Shown here: positions 35,046-44,047 of the stretch, piece by piece | Numbering within the stretch: position 1 is the first letter of the stretch | Layout of the letters: each line of letters opens with the position of its first letter | Assembly (NCBI GenBank): GCA_039989855.1 | Contig: JBDXGZ010000008.1 | Coordinates: 268,983 to 332,982 of the forward strand | Origin: CALFVT01 sp039989855 | Lineage (GTDB): Bacteria; Pseudomonadota; Alphaproteobacteria; Caulobacterales; Maricaulaceae | Length of the DNA stretch: 64,000 nucleotides | Direction: 5' to 3' | The notes under the pieces: generated by a model | Databases searched by the model: none | Told to the model about the DNA's origin: nothing | The model's input: the letters and a program-made list of their open reading frames with translations, nothing else | Program-made: the position numbers and the translations under genes

Positions 35046-36014
35046 CTACCCTGCCTCGATCAATCCTGTCGTTCCTGCGGCGGCGATCATGGCGGCTTGT
35101 AATTTCTCAAAGGCGCGAGCTTCGATTTGGCGGATGCGTTCGCGGCTGACGTTATAAACGCCGGCTAATTCTTCGAGGGTTTTCGGCTTATCGGCTAAGC
35201 GGCGCTTCATGATGATGTCGCGTTCGCGGTCATTGAGGTCTGACATCGCATCTTGGAGAAGATCCATGCGGGCGTCAAATTCTTGGCTTTCACCGATTTG
35301 TGTTTCTTGCGAGGCCACGTCATCTTCGAGCCAGTCTTGCCACTCACTGCCGCCGTCTTCACCGCCAATCGTGACGTTGAGCGAGGCATCGCCGCCGCCC
35401 GACATGCGGCGGTTCATAGAGACAACTTCTTTTTCTTTGACGTTCAGGCGGGTGGCGATTTTTTTGACATTATCAGGATGCAAAGCGCCGTCATCAATCG
35501 CTTTCATTTCGCCCTTGAGGCGGCGTAAATTGAAAAATAATTTCTTCTGCGCGGCGGTGGTTCCCATTTTAACAAGAGACCAAGAGCGCAGCACATATTC
35601 TTGGATGGCGGCGCGAATCCACCACATAGCATAGGTCGAGAGGCGGAAGCCTTTATCAGGATCGAACTTCTTGACCGCTTGCATCAGGCCGACATTGCCT
35701 TCGGAAATAACTTCGCCAATGGGCAGGCCGTAGCCCCGGTAGCCCATCGCGATTTTCGCCACGAGGCGCAGGTGAGACGTCACCATACGTTCGGCGGATT
35801 TTGTATCGCCTTTTTCCTGCCAGGCTTTGGCGAGGGTAAATTCTTCGTCCTTTTCCAGCATCGGATATTTACGGATTTCGGTGAGATAACGGTTCAATCC
35901 CTGCTCGGGCGATAGGGCCATAGAGAGGCTCATATTGCCGCTATAGCTCGCGTCCTTTTTGGTCGCGTCTTGCGCCTTTTTCGTCGCAGGCAGTTTGGCT
36001 TTGGACTCGGTCAT
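35046..36014 (-). CDS. rpoH: RNA polymerase sigma factor RpoH (heat shock)
   Basis: 322 residues from the ATG at 36014, with GAGAG five bases upstream. Region 2 is complete (LRLVAKIAMGYRGYGLPIGE, and RLSTYAMWWIRAAIQEYVLRS). The RpoH-specific box AAQKKLFFNLRR follows directly. Region 4 ends with the helix-turn-helix TLEELAGVYNVSRERIRQIE. It directs transcription of chaperones and proteases. It lies 80 bases from rluD on the same strand. Confidence 0.96.
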   Translation of the reverse strand: MTESKAKLPATKKAQDATKKDASYSGNMSLSMALSPEQGLNRYLTEIRKYPMLEKDEEFTLAKAWQEKGDTKSAERMVTSHLRLVAKIAMGYRGYGLPIGEVISEGNVGLMQAVKKFDPDKGFRLSTYAMWWIRAAIQEYVLRSWSLVKMGTTAAQKKLFFNLRRLKGEMKAIDDGALHPDNVKKIATRLNVKEKEVVSMNRRMSGGGDASLNVTIGGEDGGSEWQDWLEDDVASQETQIGESQEFDARMDLLQDAMSDLNDRERDIIMKRRLADKPKTLEELAGVYNVSRERIRQIEARAFEKLQAAMIAAAGTTGLIEAG

Positions 36015-36105
36015 TGTATCTCTCAAATCTATTCGAAAGTCACATATAGTCTATTTATTGGCGATTTAAAGGTGTGTTCCCTAAATTCCCCGTTAGATTA
36101 AAGGG

Positions 36106-37173
36106 TTATCCCTTATTTATGGCGTCGAGTGCGTCACGCAGGACGGCAAGGTCGGGCGGTAAGGGAGCTTTAAAAAGCATCTCTTCTTTTGTGACAGGAT
36201 GAATAAAGCCCAGTTCTGCGGCGTGGAGAGCTTGGCGCTTTAGGCCGCTGAGTGTGTCACGGAGGTGGATTTCGGCGTCGCTTTTCGCGGTTTTAAACGC
36301 ACGCTGTTTGCCGTAGAGCGGGTCGCCAAGCAGGGGACAGCCAATATGCGCCATGTGAACGCGAATTTGGTGGGTTCGGCCTGTTTCTAAACGGCATTCG
36401 ATTTGGCTGATGAGCGGCGTCCCGATGGCGGCGTTGGGGCGTTGGCCGTAACCTTTAAGCAATTTGTAATTTGTTACTGCGTGGCGACCATGTTCTGAGG
36501 TGGTGTAATCCCCGAAGGTTCCGCGCACGACAGCCATCTTCTTACGGTTTTGGGCCGAGCGTGCAATACGGCTTTGGATGCGGCCTTGCCGTGGTGAGGG
36601 GCCACTGCGGGCAAAACAGACATAGCGGCGGTGTATCGTGTGTTTAGCAAAGTGCTTGGCTAGATATTGATGGCTGCGGTCTGATTTGGCCACGACAAGT
36701 AAGCCCGATGTGTCTTTATCAATACGGTGGACAATACCGGGGCGTAGCACGCCGCCAATCCCCGAGAGCGAATCCTTACAGTGATAGAGCAGGGCGTTGA
36801 CGAGGGTCTTGCTGCGCGAACCTGGAGCCGGGTGGACGGTCATGCCCGTCGGTTTATTGACGACGATCAATTGATCATCTTCATAGATAATATCGAGAGG
36901 GATGTCCTCGGGTGTTGGTGTGTCATCGACGGGCGGCGGAACGTGGACGGCATATTCAACGTCGGGTTTAAGCTTTGCTGAGGGGTTCCTTATGACATCG
37001 CCGTTAGCTCTGACATCACCTGACTCGATCAGGCTACGTAAGCGCGCGCGTGATAAGTCAATGTGTGAGGCCAGCCATTTATCGAGACGCTGTCCTGCAT
37101 CATCTTGCGTTGCGCCAACAGCAAACCAGTGACCTGTTGCTGTAGCAGTACTTGTATTATTGGTTTCTGTCAT
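36106..37173 (-). CDS. rluD: RluA-family 23S rRNA pseudouridine synthase (RluD-like)
   Basis: 355 residues. An S4-like RNA-binding domain (about 28-75, RLDKWLASHIDLSRARLRSLIE) precedes the synthase domain. The catalytic Asp152 lies in VHRIDKDTSGLLVVAKS. The KPTGMTVHPAPGS and GRTHQIRVHMAHIGCPLLGDP segments are typical of RluD, which modifies helix 69 of 23S rRNA; RluC cannot be excluded. In many alphaproteobacteria rluD lies next to rpoH, as it does here. Confidence 0.9.
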   Translation of the reverse strand: MTETNNTSTATATGHWFAVGATQDDAGQRLDKWLASHIDLSRARLRSLIESGDVRANGDVIRNPSAKLKPDVEYAVHVPPPVDDTPTPEDIPLDIIYEDDQLIVVNKPTGMTVHPAPGSRSKTLVNALLYHCKDSLSGIGGVLRPGIVHRIDKDTSGLLVVAKSDRSHQYLAKHFAKHTIHRRYVCFARSGPSPRQGRIQSRIARSAQNRKKMAVVRGTFGDYTTSEHGRHAVTNYKLLKGYGQRPNAAIGTPLISQIECRLETGRTHQIRVHMAHIGCPLLGDPLYGKQRAFKTAKSDAEIHLRDTLSGLKRQALHAAELGFIHPVTKEEMLFKAPLPPDLAVLRDALDAINKG

Positions 37174-37314
37174 AATGTCCTGCAGGTGGCCTAAAGGCCG
37201 CCTCTATGCAAGATTTTTTTAACTCAAAGGTCAATTGCAACCTAATTTGTATCTGAGTTGCTTGTTTTACCTCTAATTGTTGTAAAAATGAATGGGTATG
37301 TGATTTGTTTACCA

Positions 37315-37336
37315 CATGTGCAAAAAATTGCACATG
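37315..37336. promoter_or_regulatory. Perfect 9-base inverted repeat upstream of the TonB receptor
   Basis: CATGTGCAA and TTGCACATG are separated by AAAA. It sits 130 bases before the receptor start and 142 bases from the rluD start, in the divergent intergenic region 37174-37465 where nothing else was recognised. The dyad has the form of a dimeric repressor or activator operator. Confidence 0.6.
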
Positions 37337-37465
37337 AACGGCTTGAAATCCTTCCGAGAGCCATGTAGCGATAATATGTAAATAAGAGATTTCAGGCCCT
37401 TACGCTCTAAAACTGCATATAAGCAGGCGGGGTTTGGATCAATAATAAACTCGAGACGGGGAAAT

Positions 37466-40213
37466 ATGACTAAACAATCTTTACTCATGGGTGCAGTTTT
37501 TGCATCAACCACACTTTTAGCTTCACCAGCTTTCGCACAAGATAAGGATGAAGTTATCGTTACAGCGACAAAACGCGCAACGACACTGCAAGATACACCG
37601 ATTTCTGTTAGCGTTACGACGGCGGATGTTATTGAGCAGGCTCAAATTCTTGACATTTTATCCTTACAAAGTGTTGTCCCGACGTTTCGGGTCTCACAAT
37701 TGCAAAACTCCGCCAATACGACACTGACTATTCGTGGATTTGGTAATGGGGGTAATAACCTTGGGATTGAACCGGCGGTTGGCCTTTTCATTGACGGCGT
37801 TTACCGCTCACGCGCGGGCGCGCAAATTGCTGACCTTCCTGCGCTTGAGCGTGTTGAGGTCCTCGCAGGCCCGCAAACGATTCTGTTTGGTAAAAACGCC
37901 TCTGTGGGTGTTGTAAGTATTGTTACTGAAAAACCGCAATATGATACGCAAGGCTACATTGAAGGTGGTTATGGTAATTTTGATGCGACGTTTGGTCGTG
38001 CTTACATTACAGGCGGTTTGTCCGACAACGTTGCTGTCAGCTTAGGCGGCGGCTTCCAAAATCGCGATGGCGTTTTTGATTCAGCCGAAGGTATAGCGGA
38101 TGGCGGATTGAATGACAGAGGGCGTTATAATTTACGTGGCCAGCTTTTATGGGAACCGACTGATGATCTAAGTGTTCGTCTGATTGCAGACCGTAGTGAG
38201 ATTGATGAAAATTGCTGTGGTACGACAACAGCTATCGTTGGTCCAACATCGGCTCTCGTACAGGGACTTGGTGGTCAGCTTGCTAGCGTTTCATTAGGGC
38301 AAACTTTAGGTGAAAACCCAGATCCTTTCTCACAAGAAACGGTCTTAAACCGTGAAACAAATAACTCAATCAAAGATGAAGGCCTATCGGCTCAAATCGA
38401 TTATGATTACAAGGATCTGACATTTACGTCCATTACATCCTACAGAACTAACGATTCATCTTTTGATAGTGATAGTGATTTCACCTCTCTTGAGATTTTG
38501 GAAAATATATTTCAAGACGCGGTGATTGATACATTCACACAAGAATTTCGTGTCACTTCAAATTATGATGGACGTTTGAATTGGCAGTTGGGTGCAACTT
38601 ATTTTGATGAGACGATTGATTTGGAGTCTGGAATTGATTTTGGTGTCGATGCCCGTCCATTCTTGGATGCTTTAGGCGTTGCAGCGGCAGGCGATCCGAC
38701 TTTAAATCCGTTTGATCCTGCGAACTCGCCTCTTGCTGGTGTTGAATCGGCGCTACAATTGGCCCCGGGAACCTTCTTCGGTGATGATGTGGTGATCAAC
38801 GAAACATTCCGTCAAGATAATGAGTCGTTCTCTATCTTCGGTACAATCGATTTTGATGTAACAGACAGGTTTAAAGTGACAGTTGGCGGTAACTATATCG
38901 ACGACGAAAAAGACGTGTCAGTGAGTACGGTAAATAATGACGTCTTTAGTAATTTGACACTCACGGGTGCAGACGGCGTTACTGTTCTGACGACGGGTGG
39001 AATTGCTGATAATTTCCCTGCTGTAGCGGCATCTTGTGGATTAGGCGCGCTGCCATTTAGCGCTGCAAACGCAGGGGCGGTTATTGGATCCCCAGCTTGC
39101 TTTATTGATACATTGGGCAACACAGCTCCAGGTTCAGCAGTCTTTGCAGGGTTACAGGCTCAAGTTGCGGCAGGTGTCGCAGCGCTTGATTTGACGGATC
39201 CAGCTCAAAACCCACTACTCGGATTAACGGCGTTTCAATTCCAGCCACAATTCTTGAACTTCCCGAATGAGGTTGAAGATGGACAAACACGTGATGATAA
39301 ATTCACATATACCGTTCGCGGGTCTTATGAGGTGAATGATAATTTCAACGTTTACGGAAGCTACGCAACAGGGTTTAAGGCGTCTTCCTTTAACTTAACT
39401 CGGGATTCACGCCCATTTGCTGCTGACATATCGGCTTTGGGGGCGGCGGGCTTGTTGCCTAATAACTTCTCTGGCGCTGACGCAACGAATATTGCATTTC
39501 CAAATGGCCGTAACACAGGCACACGATTTGCCTTGCCAGAAGACATTGAAGTGTTTGAAATTGGTGTGAAATCACGCTTTGAACGCGGTGCCTTAAATGT
39601 TGCAGTGTTTGACCAAACCGTTGAAAATTTCCAGTCAACGATTTTCCAAGGAACAGGCTTTGTTCTCTCAAATGCCGGGGAGCAATCTACGCAAGGTATC
39701 GAATTTGATGGGACGTTTGATGTGGCTGATTGGCTAACATTGACAGCGGCTGGTATTATTCAAGATCCTGTCTTTGATGACTTTACCGGCGCTCCTGTTG
39801 TTACGGGCGGGGCACTAGATTTGGCTGACGGTGTCGCCGATGGTGTTGGTGACTTGTCGGGTGCGCAACCTGCGGGCATTAACGAGATTTCACTCTCAAC
39901 ATCTGCAACGTTTAAATATGATTTCGGAAATGGTATGAATGCTTACTTACGGGCTGATTATCAATATGAAGATGATGTTCAAGTTGTTGATAATATTGAA
40001 GGCGTTAACCGTTCAACCAACATTTTAAACGGTGCTGTTGGCCTCAACCTGGACAATGGTGTCGGTATCCGCCTTTGGGCGCGTAACCTCACGGATGACC
40101 GCTCATTCACGAGTGCCTTCCCAGGGGTTATCCAAGCGGGAACTGTTAATGCTTATCCAAATGAGCCGCGCACATATGGTGTGTCTTTAAGATATAATTT
40201 CGGTGGCGAGTAA
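37466..40213 (+). CDS. TonB-dependent outer membrane receptor
   Basis: 915 residues. A signal peptide (1-24, cut after AFA) precedes the TonB box DEVIVTATKR. The plug domain follows (LQDTPISVSVTTADVI, TIRGFGNGGNNLGIEPAVGLF and IDGVYRSR). A 22-strand barrel forms the rest. The final strand reads YGVSLRYNF and then adds GGE, so the usual C-terminal aromatic is three residues from the end. The ligand is not readable; similar receptors with this plug are abundant in Caulobacterales and sphingomonads. A start site GACGGGG lies upstream of the ATG, and a palindrome lies further upstream. Confidence 0.93.
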   Translation: MTKQSLLMGAVFASTTLLASPAFAQDKDEVIVTATKRATTLQDTPISVSVTTADVIEQAQILDILSLQSVVPTFRVSQLQNSANTTLTIRGFGNGGNNLGIEPAVGLFIDGVYRSRAGAQIADLPALERVEVLAGPQTILFGKNASVGVVSIVTEKPQYDTQGYIEGGYGNFDATFGRAYITGGLSDNVAVSLGGGFQNRDGVFDSAEGIADGGLNDRGRYNLRGQLLWEPTDDLSVRLIADRSEIDENCCGTTTAIVGPTSALVQGLGGQLASVSLGQTLGENPDPFSQETVLNRETNNSIKDEGLSAQIDYDYKDLTFTSITSYRTNDSSFDSDSDFTSLEILENIFQDAVIDTFTQEFRVTSNYDGRLNWQLGATYFDETIDLESGIDFGVDARPFLDALGVAAAGDPTLNPFDPANSPLAGVESALQLAPGTFFGDDVVINETFRQDNESFSIFGTIDFDVTDRFKVTVGGNYIDDEKDVSVSTVNNDVFSNLTLTGADGVTVLTTGGIADNFPAVAASCGLGALPFSAANAGAVIGSPACFIDTLGNTAPGSAVFAGLQAQVAAGVAALDLTDPAQNPLLGLTAFQFQPQFLNFPNEVEDGQTRDDKFTYTVRGSYEVNDNFNVYGSYATGFKASSFNLTRDSRPFAADISALGAAGLLPNNFSGADATNIAFPNGRNTGTRFALPEDIEVFEIGVKSRFERGALNVAVFDQTVENFQSTIFQGTGFVLSNAGEQSTQGIEFDGTFDVADWLTLTAAGIIQDPVFDDFTGAPVVTGGALDLADGVADGVGDLSGAQPAGINEISLSTSATFKYDFGNGMNAYLRADYQYEDDVQVVDNIEGVNRSTNILNGAVGLNLDNGVGIRLWARNLTDDRSFTSAFPGVIQAGTVNAYPNEPRTYGVSLRYNFGGE

Positions 40214-40241
40214 TACTCACTTGCGAAACATTTAAATTTAA

Positions 40242-40267
40242 AGGCCGCTTCAAGCGGCCTTTTTTTT
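40242..40267. terminator. Rho-independent terminator after the TonB receptor
   Basis: AGGCCGCTT / AAGCGGCCT stem (40242-40250 with 40252-40260) and eight T on the plus strand. It is between convergent genes; the left AT-rich flank may let it also stop ccmH transcripts. Confidence 0.88.
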
Positions 40268-40294
40268 ATGGAATTAACTGTCTTGATTTTTGAC

Positions 40295-40780
40295 TTAATC
40301 ATCCCTGAGGTGATCTAGAATATTCATACTTTTCACAGGTGTAGTAATGGTTTCTTGCAAGTCTGCACCTGCATCTTTACGGCGAAACGTAAGAACCGCA
40401 AATCCAAGACCTGCAAGTACAAATAAAAGAGGACTTCCCCACAATAGAGCCGTACTGGCGTTTAATCGGGGATTCAATAATACAAATTCGCCGTATCGAG
40501 AGACGACGTAATCTTCAATAGTGGCCTCATTATCTCCGGCGAGGAGACGCTCACGGACGATGCGGCGAAGGTCTTTGGCAAGCTCCGCATCTGAGTCGTC
40601 GATCGATTGATTTTGACAGACAAGACAGCGCAGGCCTTTGCTGATTTCACGGGCCTTGGCCTCAAGGGCAGGGTCTTGTAATTGCTCATCCGGCGGGACG
40701 GCCACCGCAGCTGTGCTTAGAAAGACAGTGCTGCTGATCAGTAAGCCCGCAAGGAGTGTGGTTATAGAGCGGCGTCTCAT
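40295..40780 (-). CDS. ccmH: Cytochrome c biogenesis protein CcmH (CycL)
   Basis: 161 residues. A signal helix (about 8-28) leads to the periplasmic redox domain with Cys52 and Cys55 in RCLVCQNQSIDDSDAELA, which reduces apocytochrome c for heme attachment. One more membrane helix lies near 106-128. It has the short form with no NrfG-like TPR half. It overlaps ccmF by four bases. Confidence 0.94.
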   Translation of the reverse strand: MRRRSITTLLAGLLISSTVFLSTAAVAVPPDEQLQDPALEAKAREISKGLRCLVCQNQSIDDSDAELAKDLRRIVRERLLAGDNEATIEDYVVSRYGEFVLLNPRLNASTALLWGSPLLFVLAGLGFAVLTFRRKDAGADLQETITTPVKSMNILDHLRDD

Positions 40781-42735
40781 GAGCGTTTTTTGTTTGTCTT
40801 ACGGGCCCAAAGCGCACGGTCTGAGAGGGATAAACATCCGCCAAGGGCCATGATAATCGCTCCGAACCAAATCAGCAAGATAAGCGGTTTTTGGTAAAAG
40901 CGGACAACAATCTCGCCAGAGTCTCTAACCTCTCCGAGGGAGAGATATAACTGACTGATGCCTTGTGTGTGGAGGCTGGCCTCTGTGGTTGGCATTTGCC
41001 GCGCAGGATAAAACCGTTTTGATGGTGTAAAGCTTGTGACCAAGCCTTCGTCCTTCAGCAGGGCGAAGATACCGCGGTCTTCGGTAAAATTGGGGCCTTG
41101 GATATTCTGTACCCCTTCAAACCGTAAAATATAGTCATTGATCGCAATTTGATCGGTGGGTTTCATGAGGGCGCTCTTCTCGCTCTCCCATCCTGTCACA
41201 GCGACGATCCCGAGGATAGTAATCCCCATCCCGAGGTGGCCTAATGTCATTCCCCAATGGCTACGGGTGATACGGCGGAGTTGCTTAAGGTGCTCACCAC
41301 TCTTAGCCGCTAAAACCTTATATCGCGATAGCGGTTCATAGATCGAACCAAGGATTAACCAAGCGGCAACGCCTATGCCAAGCGGTGCGAGACGCGGTCG
41401 GTCAGACGTAAGGATATAGACCAAGAAGGCGATGATGGCGGCAAGGGCGGCGATCCCTGCGAGCCGCTGAAACAGGGCGCGCCCATCTGCGCGTTTCCAA
41501 TTCATGAAAGGGCCAAAGGGCAGGGCGATGACAAGGATCAGAAAGAGGGGAACCATAGTTCGATTAAAGAACGGAGCGCCAACCGATATTTTTTGACCTG
41601 TGAACGCCTCGTGGAAGACGGGATATAGGGTTCCAAACAGAACCGTTGCGCAGGATGCGCAGAGGAAGATATTATTAAATACCAAAGCCCCTTCCCGGCT
41701 GATGGGGTCAAATAGGCGTCCTGCTTTTAGACGCGGCGCGCGCAGGGCAAACAGGCTCAGGCTTGTGCCGATGAAAAAGGCGAGTATGGCCAAGATTACA
41801 AGGCCGCGCTGTGGGTCTGTGGCAAAACTATGCACCGACGTGATGATGCCCGAGCGCACGAGGAAAGTTCCGAGTAGGCTCAGACAGAACGTGAGAATAG
41901 CGAGGAGCAGCGTCCAAATACGCAGTCCGCCGCGTTTCTCTGATACGATCGCAGAATGGAGCAGAGCTGTGCCTGAGAGCCAAGGGAGGAGCGAGGCGTT
42001 CTCGACAGGGTCCCAGAACCACCAGCCGCCCCAACCGAGCTCATAGTAAGCCCAGTAAGAGCCCATGGCGATGCCGAGGGTAAGAAATATCCATGCGAGG
42101 AGTGTCCAAGGACGGACCCAGCGCGCCCACGCTTGGTCGACGCGGCCAATAAGTAGGGCTGCGGCGGCGAAGGTAAAGGTCATCGAAAAACCGACGTAGC
42201 CGATATATAAAAGCGGGGGGTGAATGGCGAGGCCAATGTCTTGGAGAATTGGGTTGAGATCACTGCCTTCAGGCGGCGTCGGAAATAGCCGCGTGAACGG
42301 GTTAGATGTCATCAAGACGAAACAACCAAATATAAACACCATTAGACTTTGAATGGAGAGGGTGACCGCGCGTAAGTCTGTCGGGAGGCGTCGCCCAAAT
42401 AAGCCAAGCCCGCCGCCAAAAATCGTTAATATCCAGACCCATAATAACATGGAGCCTTCGTGATTGCCCCATGCGCTGGTAAACTTAAATAATAGCGGTT
42501 GATCGCTATGGGAATTTTGCCAGACATTGAGGACTGAAAAATCAGATGTAACGTAGCTCGTAATTAGCAGAGCGAAACTCGTGGTGACGAACACAAGCTG
42601 TAAGAGCGAAAGCATAGGCGCGCTTTGCGTTAAGCGTCGATCATTCAGACGCCATCCGATTAAGGGAAGGATAAAACATATGAGCGCGCTCAGTGTCGCT
42701 GCGATAAGTAGCGCATGTCCAACCTCTGGAATCAC
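40777..42735 (-). CDS. ccmF: Cytochrome c heme lyase subunit CcmF
   Basis: 652 residues, the usual length. Around 15 membrane helices surround the periplasmic Trp-rich motif GWGGWWFWDPVENAS. It works with CcmH (and CcmI) to ligate heme delivered by CcmE to apocytochromes. It overlaps both neighbours by four bases, which indicates tight coupling. Confidence 0.96.
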   Translation of the reverse strand: MIPEVGHALLIAATLSALICFILPLIGWRLNDRRLTQSAPMLSLLQLVFVTTSFALLITSYVTSDFSVLNVWQNSHSDQPLLFKFTSAWGNHEGSMLLWVWILTIFGGGLGLFGRRLPTDLRAVTLSIQSLMVFIFGCFVLMTSNPFTRLFPTPPEGSDLNPILQDIGLAIHPPLLYIGYVGFSMTFTFAAAALLIGRVDQAWARWVRPWTLLAWIFLTLGIAMGSYWAYYELGWGGWWFWDPVENASLLPWLSGTALLHSAIVSEKRGGLRIWTLLLAILTFCLSLLGTFLVRSGIITSVHSFATDPQRGLVILAILAFFIGTSLSLFALRAPRLKAGRLFDPISREGALVFNNIFLCASCATVLFGTLYPVFHEAFTGQKISVGAPFFNRTMVPLFLILVIALPFGPFMNWKRADGRALFQRLAGIAALAAIIAFLVYILTSDRPRLAPLGIGVAAWLILGSIYEPLSRYKVLAAKSGEHLKQLRRITRSHWGMTLGHLGMGITILGIVAVTGWESEKSALMKPTDQIAINDYILRFEGVQNIQGPNFTEDRGIFALLKDEGLVTSFTPSKRFYPARQMPTTEASLHTQGISQLYLSLGEVRDSGEIVVRFYQKPLILLIWFGAIIMALGGCLSLSDRALWARKTNKKRS

Positions 42736-43220
42736 TCTCCCGTACTTTCATAGCTGTCTTCATTGCCACCTTGCCAAACGCCCTGCTGTTTCAGCGCTTC
42801 GGCGACTTCTTTCGGCACGTAATTCTCATCATGTTTGGCGAGGACCGTGTCGGCGAAAAATAAATTGTCTACGGTGAGTGTTCCCTCGGCGACGACCCCT
42901 TGGCCTTCGCGAAATAGGTCGGGGACAATGCCGTCAAAGCGCACACGCAGATCATGTCCCGTATCGGTGACGATGAAATCAATTTGCGTACCGTTGCGAA
43001 CAACAGACCCTTCCTTGACGAGGCCGCCAATACGCACACGTTCATTCGGCGCGAGGCCTTCAGTCATAATGTCTGTCGGGGTCTTGAAAAACACGATCTG
43101 TTCGCGCAGCGCCGTTGTAACGAGAAGAACGGTCAGTGCCAAAGCCACGCCCAGCATAGCAATGATCGCAAGTCGGTTGTTTTGCCTCTTTTTACGGATA
43201 TTTGTCGGACGTTCTGTCAT
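42732..43220 (-). CDS. ccmE: Heme chaperone CcmE
   Basis: 162 residues. An N-terminal membrane anchor (about 17-36) precedes a beta-barrel domain. The heme-binding His130 lies in LAKHDENYVPKE. CcmE accepts heme from CcmABCD and hands it to CcmF. It is the first gene of the unit here; ccmI, often first, is not adjacent. Confidence 0.96.
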   Translation of the reverse strand: MTERPTNIRKKRQNNRLAIIAMLGVALALTVLLVTTALREQIVFFKTPTDIMTEGLAPNERVRIGGLVKEGSVVRNGTQIDFIVTDTGHDLRVRFDGIVPDLFREGQGVVAEGTLTVDNLFFADTVLAKHDENYVPKEVAEALKQQGVWQGGNEDSYESTGE

Positions 43221-43364
43221 GCCCCGAGGAATTACGCCGCTTATGCTGTACTGACAAGTCTATTTGGACATTGTGTGCAATATGACGCGTTTTATTTAGA
43301 TTTGACGCTTTTAATCGTTTGGGCCATATCTGAACACAAGAGCAGATGAGAAAAAGGTATATGT

Positions 43365-43961
43365 ATGGCGGCGTCCCCCGATGATACCCTGAACGATGAT
43401 ACCTCAAAACAATCGCGCTATTCTCGAACAGCTATATGGCTACACTGGATGATAGCCCTGCTGATTATTGGTCAGTTGATTGGCGGTAAGCTCATGACAT
43501 GGATGGGGCCGACAAGCCTAAAATTCGAAATCTACCAATATCATAAGTCAATCGGCATTATGATCTTACTACTCTCGCTTTTACGGCTCGGGTGGCGCTT
43601 GGCGCATAAGCCTCCCGCCCTACCTAAAAGCATGAAAGCATGGGAGCGCCGCGCCGCGAACCTGTCTCATAAGGGGTTTTATGCTTTGATGATCGGCATA
43701 CCTTTATCAGGGTGGGCGATGGTGTCTGCCTCGACATTTGGTATAAAAACAAAGCTTTTTAAGACGCTGCCGTGGCCGCATATTCCGGGTGTTCCGCAAG
43801 ATGAAAACCTTGAGGCAGGACTAAAAATCCTGCACCAATATTTAGGCCTTTTAACCTTTCTTTTGCTCGCGATGCACATTGGCGCGGCATTAAAACACCA
43901 TTTTAAAGACAAGGATGACGTGTTAACCCGCATGATTCCGTGGATTAAGGCGCGAAAATAG
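43365..43961 (+). CDS. Cytochrome b561-type membrane protein
   Basis: 198 residues with four membrane helices. Conserved His residues suited to bind two hemes are seen in AIWLHWMIALLIIGQLIGG, YQYHKSIGIMILLLSLLRLG, and LHQYLGLLTFLLLAMHIGAA. Members pass electrons in the inner membrane. The ATG has AAAAAGG seven bases upstream. It stands divergent from ccmE, which may share the intergenic control region. Confidence 0.9.
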   Translation: MAASPDDTLNDDTSKQSRYSRTAIWLHWMIALLIIGQLIGGKLMTWMGPTSLKFEIYQYHKSIGIMILLLSLLRLGWRLAHKPPALPKSMKAWERRAANLSHKGFYALMIGIPLSGWAMVSASTFGIKTKLFKTLPWPHIPGVPQDENLEAGLKILHQYLGLLTFLLLAMHIGAALKHHFKDKDDVLTRMIPWIKARK

Positions 43962-44047
43962 CCATCTATCAGGTGAGTGATGAGAAAAACGGTGACTTTG
44001 ACCGTAACAATTCTGTACATAGTCGTTAAATTACAAAGGGCTGAAAT

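Noticed and set aside
41600..42046. 148-codon frame antisense to ccmF
   Set aside because: Shadow of a conserved membrane protein; Arg-rich product typical of such shadows.
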